A stretch of 64,000 nt of DNA from Micromonospora sonchi (GTDB lineage Bacteria; Actinomycetota; Actinomycetes; Mycobacteriales; Micromonosporaceae), in assembly GCF_014646235.1 (NCBI RefSeq), contig NZ_BMNB01000012.1, positions 62,001 through 126,000 on the forward strand, in the 5' to 3' direction. A program made the position numbers and the translations under genes. The notes beneath the pieces are model-generated. The model saw nothing but the letters and a program-made list of their open reading frames with translations. It searched no databases and was not told where the DNA came from. This document shows positions 51,624 through 61,817 of the stretch, piece after piece. Numbering within the stretch: the stretch's first letter is position 1; every line of letters begins with the position of its first letter.

Positions 51624-52256
51624 TTACTTGGGGGCATGTCTCAGGGGGTCGAAGGCGGGTCCGGCGGGCATCACCCAGAAGAACTCGCCCTCGGTGTCGT
51701 AGTCGTAGATCAGCGCGGAGCTACCGGAGGTCAACTTCTCGTCGCCCGGCTGCCGGATCTGCACCACCGCCGACGAACCGTCCGCGGCGGTCACCTCGGC
51801 CTGACCGAAGTCGGCGGTGACCGTACCGGTGCGCACCACGCACAATCGGCCGACGAAGGCGTGCCGGGTCGCGTCCGTCTCCGCCGGGAAGAGCCGACCC
51901 AGTGGCACCGCGACCAGCCGGGTCACCAGCCACGCGCAGGCTGCGGCGGCCAGCAGGACACCGATCGAGACGAGGATCCGGGTGCCGGAGCCGAAGCCGA
52001 TACCGTCGAGCAGCGCCGTGCCGGCGAGGCTGACGAACCACGCCACCGCGACGAGCAGGGAGAAGACGACGGCGCTGGGCACACCACCGAGGCCGAGGCC
52101 GGCCAGGACCGCACCCGGTACGCCGTCGACGTCCAGGTCGTCGCCGAGGTCCAGCACGCCGGTCAACACCAGCAGCCAGTAGCCGACGACGACCACCAGC
52201 AGGAAGCTGAACAGCACGGTGGGAAAGCTCAGCGCCGCGCCGAGGAAATCGGTCAC
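51624..52256 (-). CDS. NfeD-like/YqiJ membrane protein with OB-fold end
   Basis: 210 residues from GTG 52256 (GGAGGGAGGA upstream). Three or four membrane helices: FPTVLFSFLLVVVVGYWLLV, AVVFSLLVAVAWFVSLAGTA and ILVSIGVLLAAAACAWLVTR. The C-terminal ~70 residues (HAFVGRLCVVRTGTVTADFG, AVVQIRQPGDEKLTSGSSAL) fit an OB-fold domain as in NfeD/YqiJ, which partner flotillins/stomatins. It is the first gene of the operon with flotillin and the AAA+ ATPase. A perfect -35 consensus TTGACA lies on the minus strand at 52321-52316, but no matching -10 is clear. Confidence 0.82.
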   Translation of the reverse strand: MTDFLGAALSFPTVLFSFLLVVVVGYWLLVLTGVLDLGDDLDVDGVPGAVLAGLGLGGVPSAVVFSLLVAVAWFVSLAGTALLDGIGFGSGTRILVSIGVLLAAAACAWLVTRLVAVPLGRLFPAETDATRHAFVGRLCVVRTGTVTADFGQAEVTAADGSSAVVQIRQPGDEKLTSGSSALIYDYDTEGEFFWVMPAGPAFDPLRHAPK

Positions 52257-52435
52257 CGAATCCTCCCTCCCGTAGCCGGCGGCCGGTTAGGGCCACGATG
52301 ATCGTGACACGGGGTGTCAACGCCTGATGGTGGCCGACCGGCTGGTTTCCGGCGGTCCGGGCGGGTTGACCATACCGCTGTGGGCAGCCACGACCGCCCG
52401 CCACCGGGGAGGACCGACCTCCCACGGGCGGCCGA

Positions 52436-52807
52436 TTATCCGGGGGCGTACGGGTCAGTTGCCGAGCGGGACCACCAGCATGCCGACGGAGCCACACGTC
52501 TGGGCGGGATCCTTGAAATGTTCACCGTCGACCACGTAGACGAGCTCGCCCCATCCAGCAGCGGAAACACCGGCCGTCGGGCGACCCCGAACAGCCACGG
52601 GCGTTCCTCGCCGTGCCGGATGGTGGCCAGCCGCCGCCAAGCCACCGCGAAAACCTCGCCCACGAGGTCCTGCGCATCATCGTTGCCGAGGCGATCACTG
52701 GCGTACGCGAAGACCGCGTCACCATGTCGGCGGAACATGTCGGTCAGCCGCTGTCGGTCCTCGGCGCTCTGCTGCGCGTCCGGCACAGCTTCTCCAGGTG
52801 GTCTCAC
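52436..52807 (-). pseudogene. Truncated ECF sigma factor fused to a foreign 3' fragment
   Basis: The first ~75 codons encode the region 2 of an ECF sigma factor (LTDMFRRHGDAVFAYASDRL, DDAQDLVGEVFAVAWRRL, RHGEERPWLFGVARR). Region 4 is absent. Immediately after, a different frame (about 52555-52455) has coding character and ends WGELVYVVDGEHFKD then PAQTCGSVGMLVVPLGN, the end of an unrelated protein. A deletion appears to have joined the sigma gene's start to a downstream gene's end. Not expected to work as a sigma factor. Confidence 0.65.
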
Positions 52808-52817
52808 ACCCGTACTT

Positions 52818-52853
52818 GTCGGTGCGGCCGGAGTTACTTACCGCCGCACCGAC
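52818..52853 (-). terminator. Terminator of purD
   Basis: GTCGGTGCGGC and GCCGCACCGAC form an eleven-base perfect stem with a 14-base loop, 25 bases beyond the purD stop on the minus strand. Confidence 0.75.
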
Positions 52854-52878
52854 ATTCCACGCGCGGCTGGATGTTCCC

Positions 52879-54126
52879 CTATGGAACAGCGATCCGGTCG
52901 TCGATCGCGGCGGCGGCGATGTCCGAGCGGTGGTGCGATCCGGCCAGCTCGATGCCGCGTACCAAGTCGTAGGCGGCGTCGCGGGCAGCGGCCAGGTCGG
53001 GGCCGGTGGCCGTACCACAGAGGACCCGGCCGCCGGCGGAGAGCAGCGCACCGTCGGCGTCCCGGCGGGTGGTGCCGGCGTGGATGACCCCCGGGCGCTC
53101 CGCGCCGGCGATCACGTCGCCGGTACGCGGCTTCGCCGGGTAGCCCTCGGCGGCGACCACCACGGTCACGGCGGCACCGTCACGCCAGCGCAGCGGCGGG
53201 TGTTCGGCCAGCGTGCCGGTGGCCGCGGCGTGCAGCAGCCCGGCCAGCGGCGTCTCCAGCAGGGCCAGCACCACCTGGGTTTCCGGGTCGCCGAAGCGGG
53301 CGTTGAACTCGATCACCCGAGGGCCGGCCGCGGTGATCGCCAGCCCGACGTAGAGCAGGCCGGCGAAGGGCGTCCCCCGGCGGCGCATCTCGGCCAGGGT
53401 CGGGTGCACCACATCGCGCATCACCTCGTCGACCAGACCGGGCGGCGCCCAGGGCAGCGGGGCGTACGCGCCCATGCCGCCGGTGTTCGGCCCGGTGTCG
53501 CCGTCACCGGCGCGCTTGAAGTCCTGTGCCGGCAGCAGCGGCACCGCCGCCTCGCCGTCGGTCACCACGAAGAGCGAGACCTCGGGGCCGGCGAGGTACT
53601 CCTCGACGACCACCCGGCCGCACTCACGGGCGTGCCCCAGTGCGGCTGCCCTGTCGTCGGTGACGACGACGCCCTTGCCGGCGGCGAGGCCGTCGTTCTT
53701 GACCACGAACGGCGGGCCGAACTCGTCGAGCGCCAGGCCGACATCCTCGGTTTCGGTGCAGGCGTGCGCGCGAGCGGTGGGTACGCCGGCGGCGGTCATC
53801 ACGTCCTTGGCGAACGCCTTGGACCCCTCCAGCCGGGCCGCCTCGGCGCTCGGCCCGAACACCGCGATGCCCTTGGCGCGTACCGCGTCGGCCACTCCGG
53901 CGACCAACGGTGCCTCCGGCCCGATCACCACCAGGTCGGCCTGCTCCTCGACCGCCAGCGCAGCGACGGCGGCCGGATCGGCGGCCTCCACCGCACGCAG
54001 CTCCGCCACCGCGGCGATCCCCGGGTTTCCCGGAGCCGCGATCAGCTGCTCAACGGACGGATCCTCGACGAGCCGCAGCGCGAGAGCATGCTCCCGCCCC
54101 CCACCACCCAGCAACAGAACGCGCAC
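52879..54126 (-). CDS. purD: Phosphoribosylamine-glycine ligase
   Basis: 415 residues. ATP-grasp enzyme joining glycine to phosphoribosylamine, the second purine step. [89 protein letters not shown] and [19 protein letters not shown] (metal ligands) are all present. Length is normal. It stands alone on the minus strand between two terminator-like structures, so it is transcribed separately from the main pur block. Confidence 0.96.
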   Translation of the reverse strand: MRVLLLGGGGREHALALRLVEDPSVEQLIAAPGNPGIAAVAELRAVEAADPAAVAALAVEEQADLVVIGPEAPLVAGVADAVRAKGIAVFGPSAEAARLEGSKAFAKDVMTAAGVPTARAHACTETEDVGLALDEFGPPFVVKNDGLAAGKGVVVTDDRAAALGHARECGRVVVEEYLAGPEVSLFVVTDGEAAVPLLPAQDFKRAGDGDTGPNTGGMGAYAPLPWAPPGLVDEVMRDVVHPTLAEMRRRGTPFAGLLYVGLAITAAGPRVIEFNARFGDPETQVVLALLETPLAGLLHAAATGTLAEHPPLRWRDGAAVTVVVAAEGYPAKPRTGDVIAGAERPGVIHAGTTRRDADGALLSAGGRVLCGTATGPDLAAARDAAYDLVRGIELAGSHHRSDIAAAAIDDRIAVP

Positions 54127-54160
54127 AACCCGGCATCCTACCCACCCCCTCCCCCGCTCC

Positions 54161-54221
54161 GTTGATCATGAAGTTATTGCCGAGACACGCCGGGCAGAGT
54201 GACAACAACCTCATGATCAAC
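54161..54221. repeat. GTTGATCATGA inverted repeat element
   Basis: GTTGATCATGA and its exact complement TCATGATCAAC enclose 39 bases, with partial pairing inside (AGTTATTG against CAACAACC). I associate this arm sequence with a repeat common in Micromonospora genomes. The stop codon of the neighbouring minus-strand gene (54217-54219) is within its right arm, and purD begins just left of it. Confidence 0.75.
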
Positions 54222-55146
54222 CGCGTTGGGCGGCGCGCATGGCTTGCCGGACGGTCCACGGGATGTAGTCGGGGCGGAGGGTGTCCGCCCAGGTGAAGCG
54301 GAGGACCGTCCAGCCCGCGTTGAGCATGCGATTCTGCCTGCGGCGGTCGGCGAAGACGGCGTCCGGGGTGCTGTGGACGTCCCGGCCGTCGGCCTCCGCG
54401 ACGATCCGGTGCCGACGCCAACCCAGGTCACCGACACCGAGCAGGTAGCCGTCGTGGTCACGCACCTCGAGCTGGAGTACGTCGGGTGGCACCTTGCCGT
54501 CGACGCAGCACAGTCGGGTACGCGTCTCGAGCGGAGACTGCGCCCGACCATCCGCCTCGGCCAGATGGTTGCGGGCCGCCACCGCACCACGCCGCCCTCG
54601 GATGAGTCGTTGGATCTCGGACAGATCGTCCGCCACGACGAGCCGCTGATTGAGCCCCGAGTCGAGCAGGCACACGGCCGAGTAGCGGTCCAGCCGCAGA
54701 ATCAGGTCAGCGACGGTGCGTACGGGCCCGGTGGCGGGAACGCCGTTGACCTGCACGAGATGCCGCGGATCGATGACCAGTTGATGCAGGGTCACCTGGG
54801 GATGATCTCGCCGGTTCGACTTCGCAGCGCAGCTCGGGACCGAGAGATGGATCTCGTCCGTCGGGCCGGGCCCGGCCAGCCGATGCAACTCGGCGGCCGT
54901 TGACAGCACCGCAGCGGCCGAGGGCCCGAAGGATGCCACCGCCGCCCTGATCTGCGCCCGGCGGGGAACACCATCGTGCAGGTCGGCATCGACCAGGTAA
55001 GCACCTCTGGCCACCGCGCGCCACCGACCCGCCCGACACAAGCGGTGCACCTCGTGCACGCTGAATCCGGCAGTCCGCGCCTGCCCAAGAGTGACCACCC
55101 CGTCCTGGGTGGCGGCCACCCGTCGCACCACCGTCAATGCATCCAC
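54217..55146 (-). CDS. AbiEi-like winged helix plus DUF559 (Vsr-like) protein
   Basis: 309 residues. The N-terminal ~70 residues resemble the wing-helix of AbiEi-type antitoxins (RRVAATQDGVVTLGQARTAG, VHRLCRAGRWRAVARGAYLV). The middle has HLSVPSCAAKSNRR and GVPATGPVRTVADLI typical of these proteins. The C-terminal ~100 residues match the DUF559/Vsr endonuclease-like fold: RHRIVAEADGRDVHSTPDAV, RRQNRMLNAGWTVLRFTW. Many copies occur in actinobacterial genomes. Function is not established; a nuclease or regulatory role is possible. The stop comes from the adjacent repeat. Confidence 0.8.
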   Translation of the reverse strand: MDALTVVRRVAATQDGVVTLGQARTAGFSVHEVHRLCRAGRWRAVARGAYLVDADLHDGVPRRAQIRAAVASFGPSAAAVLSTAAELHRLAGPGPTDEIHLSVPSCAAKSNRRDHPQVTLHQLVIDPRHLVQVNGVPATGPVRTVADLILRLDRYSAVCLLDSGLNQRLVVADDLSEIQRLIRGRRGAVAARNHLAEADGRAQSPLETRTRLCCVDGKVPPDVLQLEVRDHDGYLLGVGDLGWRRHRIVAEADGRDVHSTPDAVFADRRRQNRMLNAGWTVLRFTWADTLRPDYIPWTVRQAMRAAQRG

Positions 55147-55259
55147 GTCGACCGACTGTCCCGGTCCACGGAGATCGACAAAAGCCCCTGTGGATAACCA
55201 CCCCCACCCCTGTGGATAACTCCACCGCCCCCGGCGACCGGCCGGCGATGCGGGGGAGG

Positions 55260-56591
<1,332 letters not shown>

Positions 56592-56675
56592 TCAGCGAGC
56601 CCGGGGTGTCAGGTTAACAAGTAGTGACGGCACGACCGGCAGGGGTCGCGCCGATAGGCAGGAGGAGCCTTACCG

Positions 56676-57671
56676 GTGTACGACGTGGTGCTGCTCACCC
56701 TGGGCTCGGAGCGGGACGCTCCGGGAGCCGGGTGCGGCAGCGACGGGGCCTGCTGCGGCGGCGCGACCGACGCTGCCCAAGGCCGGGAGGACTGCGAGAC
56801 TCCCCGCGTACCCGTGTTGGCCTGCGCGGATGCCTTGACCGCCCGGGGTGCACGGGTCGAGACGGTAACGGCCCGATCGGACGCCGAGATCGACGAGGTG
56901 CTGGCCCGGCTGGACAGCCCGCCCAGGCCGGACGGCCTCACCTGGCCCGATCCGGATGCCAAGACCAGGCTCGTGGTCGCGATCGCCGGTGACGCACAGT
57001 TGCGCGCCGTGCTGCGCCGGCTGGTCCGGCGGTACGCGCCACCGCCCAGCCGTCGACCGGCCGACCTGGCCGGCAACCGGACCGTGCCGGACCTGCCGCC
57101 GGTCGGCGTACTGCCGCTCGATCCGGCGCGGAGCACGGCGCACCACGATCTCGCCGCGCAGCTCGGCCTCCCTCGCGATCCGGCGGCGGTGGCCGCCGCG
57201 GTGCTCGACGGCACGCCCCGCCGGCTCGATCTCCTGCGCAACGACGGCGGCTCGGTGACGCTGGACGGCGCGCTGCTCGGCGCCGCCGCCGAGGACGGAC
57301 GCCCACTGCACTGGCGCGGCCGGGTGGAGGTGGACGACGTGGTGCTGTCCAACGGCGACGACCCGCTGCTGGCCTGCGCCATCGGCAACGCGGGCGGGTA
57401 CGCGCGGCTCGACGACGTCGCCCTGCTCACCACGGCCGACCCGACCGACGGTCTGGTCGAGGTGGCGGTGGCCGTACCGGTGGTCACCCGGTCGAGGCTG
57501 GGCCGCCGCCGGGTACGCCTGGAGGTGCGCCGGACCCGGGGCCGGGCCGTGTCGGTCCTGCCCCGCGACGATGTCGCGCTGCCCTACCTGGACGACGGTG
57601 TGGAGGGGCAGTTGACCCGTAAGCGGTCCTGGTGGACCGAGCCGGGCGCCTGGGCGGTCTGGACGACCTGA
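56676..57671 (+). CDS. Diacylglycerol-kinase-like lipid kinase
   Basis: 331 residues from GTG 56676. A DAGK catalytic fold is likely: ALTARGARVETVTARSDAEI, LVVAIAGDAQLRAVLRRLVRR (replacing the usual GGDGT segment), VGVLPLDPARSTAHHDLAAQ (like GTGNDxAR), then the beta-sandwich domain LDGALLGAAAEDGRP and LACAIGNAGGYARL. Classic GGDGT Gly/Asp are only partly kept, so activity is uncertain. An unusual Cys-rich insertion (GAGCGSDGACCGGATD) lies near the N-terminus. Confidence 0.6.
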   Translation: MYDVVLLTLGSERDAPGAGCGSDGACCGGATDAAQGREDCETPRVPVLACADALTARGARVETVTARSDAEIDEVLARLDSPPRPDGLTWPDPDAKTRLVVAIAGDAQLRAVLRRLVRRYAPPPSRRPADLAGNRTVPDLPPVGVLPLDPARSTAHHDLAAQLGLPRDPAAVAAAVLDGTPRRLDLLRNDGGSVTLDGALLGAAAEDGRPLHWRGRVEVDDVVLSNGDDPLLACAIGNAGGYARLDDVALLTTADPTDGLVEVAVAVPVVTRSRLGRRRVRLEVRRTRGRAVSVLPRDDVALPYLDDGVEGQLTRKRSWWTEPGAWAVWTT

Positions 57672-57709
57672 GCCGAGCCACACCGACGGCCCGGGTCGGC
57701 CGGTGGGCC

Positions 57710-57743
57710 TATCCTCGGCAGGAGGAATGGGGAGGAACCGTGG
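57710..57743 (+). promoter_or_regulatory. Promoter and ribosome site of the ParA-like gene
   Basis: TATCCT (57710-57715) fits a -10 box, and GGAGGAA (57731-57737) is a strong ribosome site. Its spacing favours GTG 57743 over GTG 57740 as the start. Confidence 0.5.
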
Positions 57744-59839
57744 TGGACGAGAACGCCGACCGGGCGCACGCACCCGGCCAGCAGGGGGTGCCGGAACGGG
57801 ACATCGAACCACTCTGGCCACCCGATCAGATCGACGGCCTCGCGGCACCGCCATGGGATGCCCCGCCGCCGGTGCCACCTGCCGTTCCACCGACCCCCGG
57901 CCACCCGGCCACGCCGCCGTATCCCGGGCACCCGACGACGCCGCACCCCGGTCATCCGGCACCCGGCCACTCCGCCGTACCACCCTCGCCGGCCGACTAT
58001 CCGTCGCTGACCAGCGGGGGTCCGACCGCCTCCGGCTGGGCTCCGCGGCCCGGCGGTCACCCGCCGGGAGTCTCCCAGGTCGATTTGAACCAGCCGTTCA
58101 CCCTCGACCGGCCGACCTCGCTCACCACAGGCCCGAACAGCACCCCGACGGACGCCGGCCCATCCCCGACGCCCGACCAGGCCGAGACCGGCCCGTTGTC
58201 TACGGTGCCCGGCGACGATGAATCGACGGCCATCGCCGACGTGGGTGGCACGACGGGCGCCCCGACCGACTCCGGTGCGGACATCCACGACCGGGCAGGC
58301 AGCCCACCGCGGGTGCCCCGTCCGCAGACAGAGTCACCGTGGGCGCAGCCGCCGCAGCGTCCCGCCCCCGAGGTCGCCCCACCGGTCCAGGCCGGCGAGG
58401 GATCCGGGGTCCCGCCGCGGCCCGTCTGGGCCGCATCGGCCCAGGCGCTGCCGCCAGTGCCGCAGCCCATCCCCGGCCCGCCGGCACCTCCGCAGGTCAA
58501 CCCGGTGGGAGACGACGACCCACCTTCCGCGGCCACCCCGCCGCCACCCGCACCGCAGCACGGGATGCCACCCGCACCGCATTACGGCACGGCGTCCGTG
58601 CCGCAGCAGGGTGGTTCCGCCGTCCCGGTCACGCCGCAGTTCCCTGGCCCGGTGCCGCCGCCGGTCACGGAGAGCGGGCCAGCCGTTCCGCCGTACGCCG
58701 GGCCGGCGCCACCCCCGGCCGAGTCGGTGTACCCGGCAGTGCCGCCCGGTCCGTTCCCGCCGCAGCCGGCCTGGAACCCGGTGCCCTGGCAGCAGCAGCA
58801 CGTACCGCCGCCGGCGGCTCACCCGCTGCCGCACCAGCCGTACCAGCCGGCCGAGACCGCGTCCCGGGTCCCGCCGGCGTACGCGGAGCAGAACTGGAAT
58901 CCGGAGGTGGGTGGCGCGCCGACCGCCGAGGACTTCGCCCGGCGGCGGCAGGTGCGCCCGGCTGATCCGGTCGCGACGATGGGCGTCCGCGCCGTGGTCA
59001 ACAAGACGGGCCTGGTGAAGCTCCCACCGGGACGGCACGAGTTGGAACGCAAGCGGGACATCGAGACGGTACGCCGCAACTTCGGCGGGCTACGGCAGGT
59101 GACCGTGGTCAACCCGAAGGGCGGGGCGGGCAAGACCGTCGCCATCCTGCTGCTGGCGATGACCTTCGGGCAGAATCGCGGCGGGTACGTGCTGGCCTGG
59201 GACAACAACGAGACCCAGGGCACCCTCGGCATGCGCGCCCAGCAGGACTTCCACTCGCGTACGGTGCGGGACCTGCTGCGCGACCTGGGCCAGTTCCACG
59301 GCGCGCACGGGCGGGTCGGCGACCTGTCGCAGTACGTCCGCTCGCAGGGCGAGGGGATGTTCGACGTGCTCGCCTCCGACGAGTCGGCCACCGGCGGCGA
59401 GATGCTCACCGCAGCCGCTTTCGGCGAGATCCGCGAGGTCGTCAGCCGGTTCTACAAGCTGATCTTCGTGGACACCGGGAACAACGTACGCGCGCAGAAC
59501 TGGCAGGCCGCGATGGACGCCACCGACCAACTCGTGGTCACCATGTCGGCGCGTAACGACTCGGCCGAGACGGCCGCCCGCATGCTCGACCACCTGGAGC
59601 AGAGCGGGCGGCAACGGCTGGTCCGGCAGGCGGTCACCGTGGTCTCCATGCCGCCGTCCCGCAAGGAGATCGACCTGCCCGCGATCCAGGAGCACTTCGC
59701 CGCGCGGACCAGGGCGGTGCTGCTGGCCCCGTACGAACGGCTCATCGACACCGGAGAGCCGATCCGCTACGCCCAGCTCTCCGCGGCCACCCGGGACGCC
59801 TGGCTCAAGATCGCCGCGGCGGTGGCCGAAGGCCTCTGA
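57743..59839 (+). CDS. ParA/MinD-like ATPase with long proline-rich N-terminus
   Basis: 698 residues. Residues 1-~390 are a disordered Pro/Gly/Ala-rich region (PPVPPAVPPTPGHPATPP, HPGHPAPGHSAVPPSP). Residues ~435-695 are a ParA/MinD ATPase: deviant Walker A KGGAGKTVAILLLA (~458), YVLAWDNNETQGTLGMRA, VDTGNNVRAQNWQAAMDATD (Walker B/switch region) and VVSMPPSRKEIDLPAI. This architecture resembles EspI/SCO-type ATPases linked to type VII secretion or polar processes in actinobacteria, but no ESX genes are in the window, so that link is only analogy. ATPase cycling on membrane or DNA is expected. Confidence 0.82.
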   Translation: MDENADRAHAPGQQGVPERDIEPLWPPDQIDGLAAPPWDAPPPVPPAVPPTPGHPATPPYPGHPTTPHPGHPAPGHSAVPPSPADYPSLTSGGPTASGWAPRPGGHPPGVSQVDLNQPFTLDRPTSLTTGPNSTPTDAGPSPTPDQAETGPLSTVPGDDESTAIADVGGTTGAPTDSGADIHDRAGSPPRVPRPQTESPWAQPPQRPAPEVAPPVQAGEGSGVPPRPVWAASAQALPPVPQPIPGPPAPPQVNPVGDDDPPSAATPPPPAPQHGMPPAPHYGTASVPQQGGSAVPVTPQFPGPVPPPVTESGPAVPPYAGPAPPPAESVYPAVPPGPFPPQPAWNPVPWQQQHVPPPAAHPLPHQPYQPAETASRVPPAYAEQNWNPEVGGAPTAEDFARRRQVRPADPVATMGVRAVVNKTGLVKLPPGRHELERKRDIETVRRNFGGLRQVTVVNPKGGAGKTVAILLLAMTFGQNRGGYVLAWDNNETQGTLGMRAQQDFHSRTVRDLLRDLGQFHGAHGRVGDLSQYVRSQGEGMFDVLASDESATGGEMLTAAAFGEIREVVSRFYKLIFVDTGNNVRAQNWQAAMDATDQLVVTMSARNDSAETAARMLDHLEQSGRQRLVRQAVTVVSMPPSRKEIDLPAIQEHFAARTRAVLLAPYERLIDTGEPIRYAQLSAATRDAWLKIAAAVAEGL

Positions 59840-59851
59840 CGCCTTCCACAG

Positions 59852-59915
59852 CCGCCGATCCAGGGAAGCGCCATCAGTCGATCTCTCACGACGACGAAAT
59901 CCCCTGGATCGGCGG
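59852..59915. terminator. Terminator between the ParA-like and DUF3151 genes
   Basis: CCGCCGATCCAGGG and CCCTGGATCGGCGG are exact complements separated by 36 bases, between two converging genes. Confidence 0.65.
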
Positions 59916-59925
59916 GTGCGGTGGA

Positions 59926-60354
59926 TCAGTTGCTGGCCAGCGCGTCGGCGGCGGCCGGATCGCAGTCGCGGAGGAACTGTGCGCAGCGGGCGGCCTCGTC
60001 CGCCTCGCCGATCTCGTCGGCGGCCCGGGAGAGCACGTACAGGCAGCGCAGAAAGCCACGGTTCGGCTCGTGCGACCACGGCACCGGGCCATGGCCCTTC
60101 CAGCCGCTGCGGCGCAGCTGATCCAGCCCCCGGTGGTAGCCGGTGCGGGCGTACGCGTACGCCGGAACGACCTGGCCCTCGGCGAGGGCCCGGGCGGCCA
60201 GCGCGGCCCAGCCCGCGCTGTACGTCGGGAACCGCGCCGCAACCGCGGCGAACGCCTCGTCACCGCCGTCCTGCTCGGCCGCTGCCAGGATGGCGTCGGC
60301 CTCTTCGTTGACGGGCAGGAGCGTGGCGGGCGGCTCAGGCAACAGGTTCTGCAT
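59926..60354 (-). CDS. DUF3151 family protein
   Basis: 142 residues from ATG 60354. MQNLLPEPPATLLP and the TPR-like helices AFAAVAARFPTYSAGWAALA, AYAYARTGYHRGLDQLRRSGWKG (successive parts), VPWSHEPNRGFLRCLYVLSRAA and EADEAARCAQFLRDCDP identify DUF3151, an actinobacterial family of tetratricopeptide-like helical proteins. Function unknown. It is divergent from the LOG gene. Confidence 0.9.
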   Translation of the reverse strand: MQNLLPEPPATLLPVNEEADAILAAAEQDGGDEAFAAVAARFPTYSAGWAALAARALAEGQVVPAYAYARTGYHRGLDQLRRSGWKGHGPVPWSHEPNRGFLRCLYVLSRAADEIGEADEAARCAQFLRDCDPAAADALASN

Positions 60355-60505
60355 CGCCTCATTCAACCCGCTTCGCACCGGGGTGCGCGAGGGGGTCCGG
60401 CAAGCCCGTTGGCCCAACGGCCGAGAGGTCCGTCACGTCCCCGTCCGTTCTCCGCGTCGTCAGGCCGCGACCGGCAGGGTTGAGCCGGGCGGGCAGGATG
60501 AGCCG

Positions 60506-61753
60506 ATGCCGACTCCACCCCCCGCAGACGTCATCGAACCGCACACCTGGACCAACGAGATCCAGACCCGGTCGGAGCTCGACCGACGGCTGGCGACCGG
60601 CAGCCTGGTCGGCCTGACCATCCAGGGGCTTGCGCTCGATCTGGACCCCGTCCCCGACTTCACCGACGTCGAGGTGGCCGGAACCCTCTTCGTCGGCTGT
60701 CGGTTCGCCTCCCGCCAGGTCGGTGCCGACCTGGTCCGGCGGGGCGCCAACGTGGTGCCGCCGTTCTCCGGGCTGCCGTACCCGACCCAGCCGCCGCACC
60801 TCTACACCCCGGAGGAGTTGGCGGCCGGCTTCGCCGAGGGCGGTTTCGAGGCGATGTACGACACCCGGGTGTACGCGCACTTCCGGGCCCACGGCGGCGC
60901 GCTACCCGACGTCCGGGAGGCCCTCGGCCAGCGGTTGCACGACCACGGCGTGGACAACGCGCTGGCCGACGCCACCCGCGCCTGGCTCAGCAGCCACGGA
61001 CCGCAGTCGGTGGTCGGTGTGATGGGTGGGCACGCGGTGCCACGGGGCAGTGCGCCGTACCGGATGGCCGCCGTGCTCGGCCGGGAACTGGCCAGGGCTC
61101 ACCGCCTGGTGGTCACCGGCGGCGGACCGGGGGTGATGGAGGCCGCAAACCTGGGCGCGTACCTGTCGACCCGGCCGGCGGAGGAACTCACCGCCGCCAT
61201 CGACCTGCTCGCCACCGCGCCGGACTTCGCCGACCACGACCGCTACACGGCCGCCGCGCTGAAAGTCAGGGAGGTGTTCGGCCGGACGATCGCCCCGCCG
61301 GGCGACGGCAGCGAACCGGCCACCGCCTACCGGGCGGACTCGGCCGCGTTGACCAACGGCGATCTGGACTGGGCCAGCTGCGGCGGGTTGGCCATCCCCA
61401 CCTGGCTCTACGGCCACGAGCCGGCGAACCTGTTCGCCGGCCGGATCGCCAAGTACTTCTCGAACGCCATCCGCGAGGACACCATCCTGCGACTGGCGCG
61501 GGGCGGGATCGTCTTCGCCCCCGGCCGGGCGGGCACCGTGCAGGAGGTGTTCCAGGCGGCCACCAAGACCTACTACGGCACCGACGGCGTCAGCGGCGCG
61601 TACGTCTTCCTGGACCGCAGGTACTGGAAGACCGAGTTGCCGGTGGAGTCTCTGCTGCGCCCGCTGCTGACCACCTCACCGCTCGGCGACCTGTCGGACA
61701 CCGTGCACCTCACCGACGACGTCCACGAGGCCGTCCGCCTGCTGACCCGGTGA
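60506..61753 (+). CDS. LOG-family (Rossmann, lysine-decarboxylase-like) protein
   Basis: 415 residues. The core has VVGVMGGHAVPRGSAPY, LVVTGGGPGVMEAANLGAYL and a PGRAGTVQEVFQAATKTYY segment equivalent to the PGGxGTxxE motif (second Gly replaced by Arg). LOG proteins (cytokinin riboside monophosphate phosphoribohydrolases) are ~180-240 residues; this is much longer, with an N-terminal ~170-residue region (EIQTRSELDRRLATGSLVGL, TDVEVAGTLFVGCRF). It likely hydrolyses nucleoside monophosphates, but the extended form is uncharacterised to my knowledge. Confidence 0.8.
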   Translation: MPTPPPADVIEPHTWTNEIQTRSELDRRLATGSLVGLTIQGLALDLDPVPDFTDVEVAGTLFVGCRFASRQVGADLVRRGANVVPPFSGLPYPTQPPHLYTPEELAAGFAEGGFEAMYDTRVYAHFRAHGGALPDVREALGQRLHDHGVDNALADATRAWLSSHGPQSVVGVMGGHAVPRGSAPYRMAAVLGRELARAHRLVVTGGGPGVMEAANLGAYLSTRPAEELTAAIDLLATAPDFADHDRYTAAALKVREVFGRTIAPPGDGSEPATAYRADSAALTNGDLDWASCGGLAIPTWLYGHEPANLFAGRIAKYFSNAIREDTILRLARGGIVFAPGRAGTVQEVFQAATKTYYGTDGVSGAYVFLDRRYWKTELPVESLLRPLLTTSPLGDLSDTVHLTDDVHEAVRLLTR

Positions 61754-61804
61754 CGCCGAGGCGGCCGGCCCGAGCAGATGGGGCCGGCCGCCTCGGCGTG
61801 TTTT
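61753..61804. terminator. Strong bidirectional terminator between LOG gene and fbaA
   Basis: Nineteen bases from 61753 (ACGCCGAGGCGG...) pair exactly with 61781-61799 around a nine-base loop, followed by GTTTT on the plus strand. It begins inside or at the LOG stop. Confidence 0.85.
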
Positions 61805-61817
61805 CAGCGTCGATACG

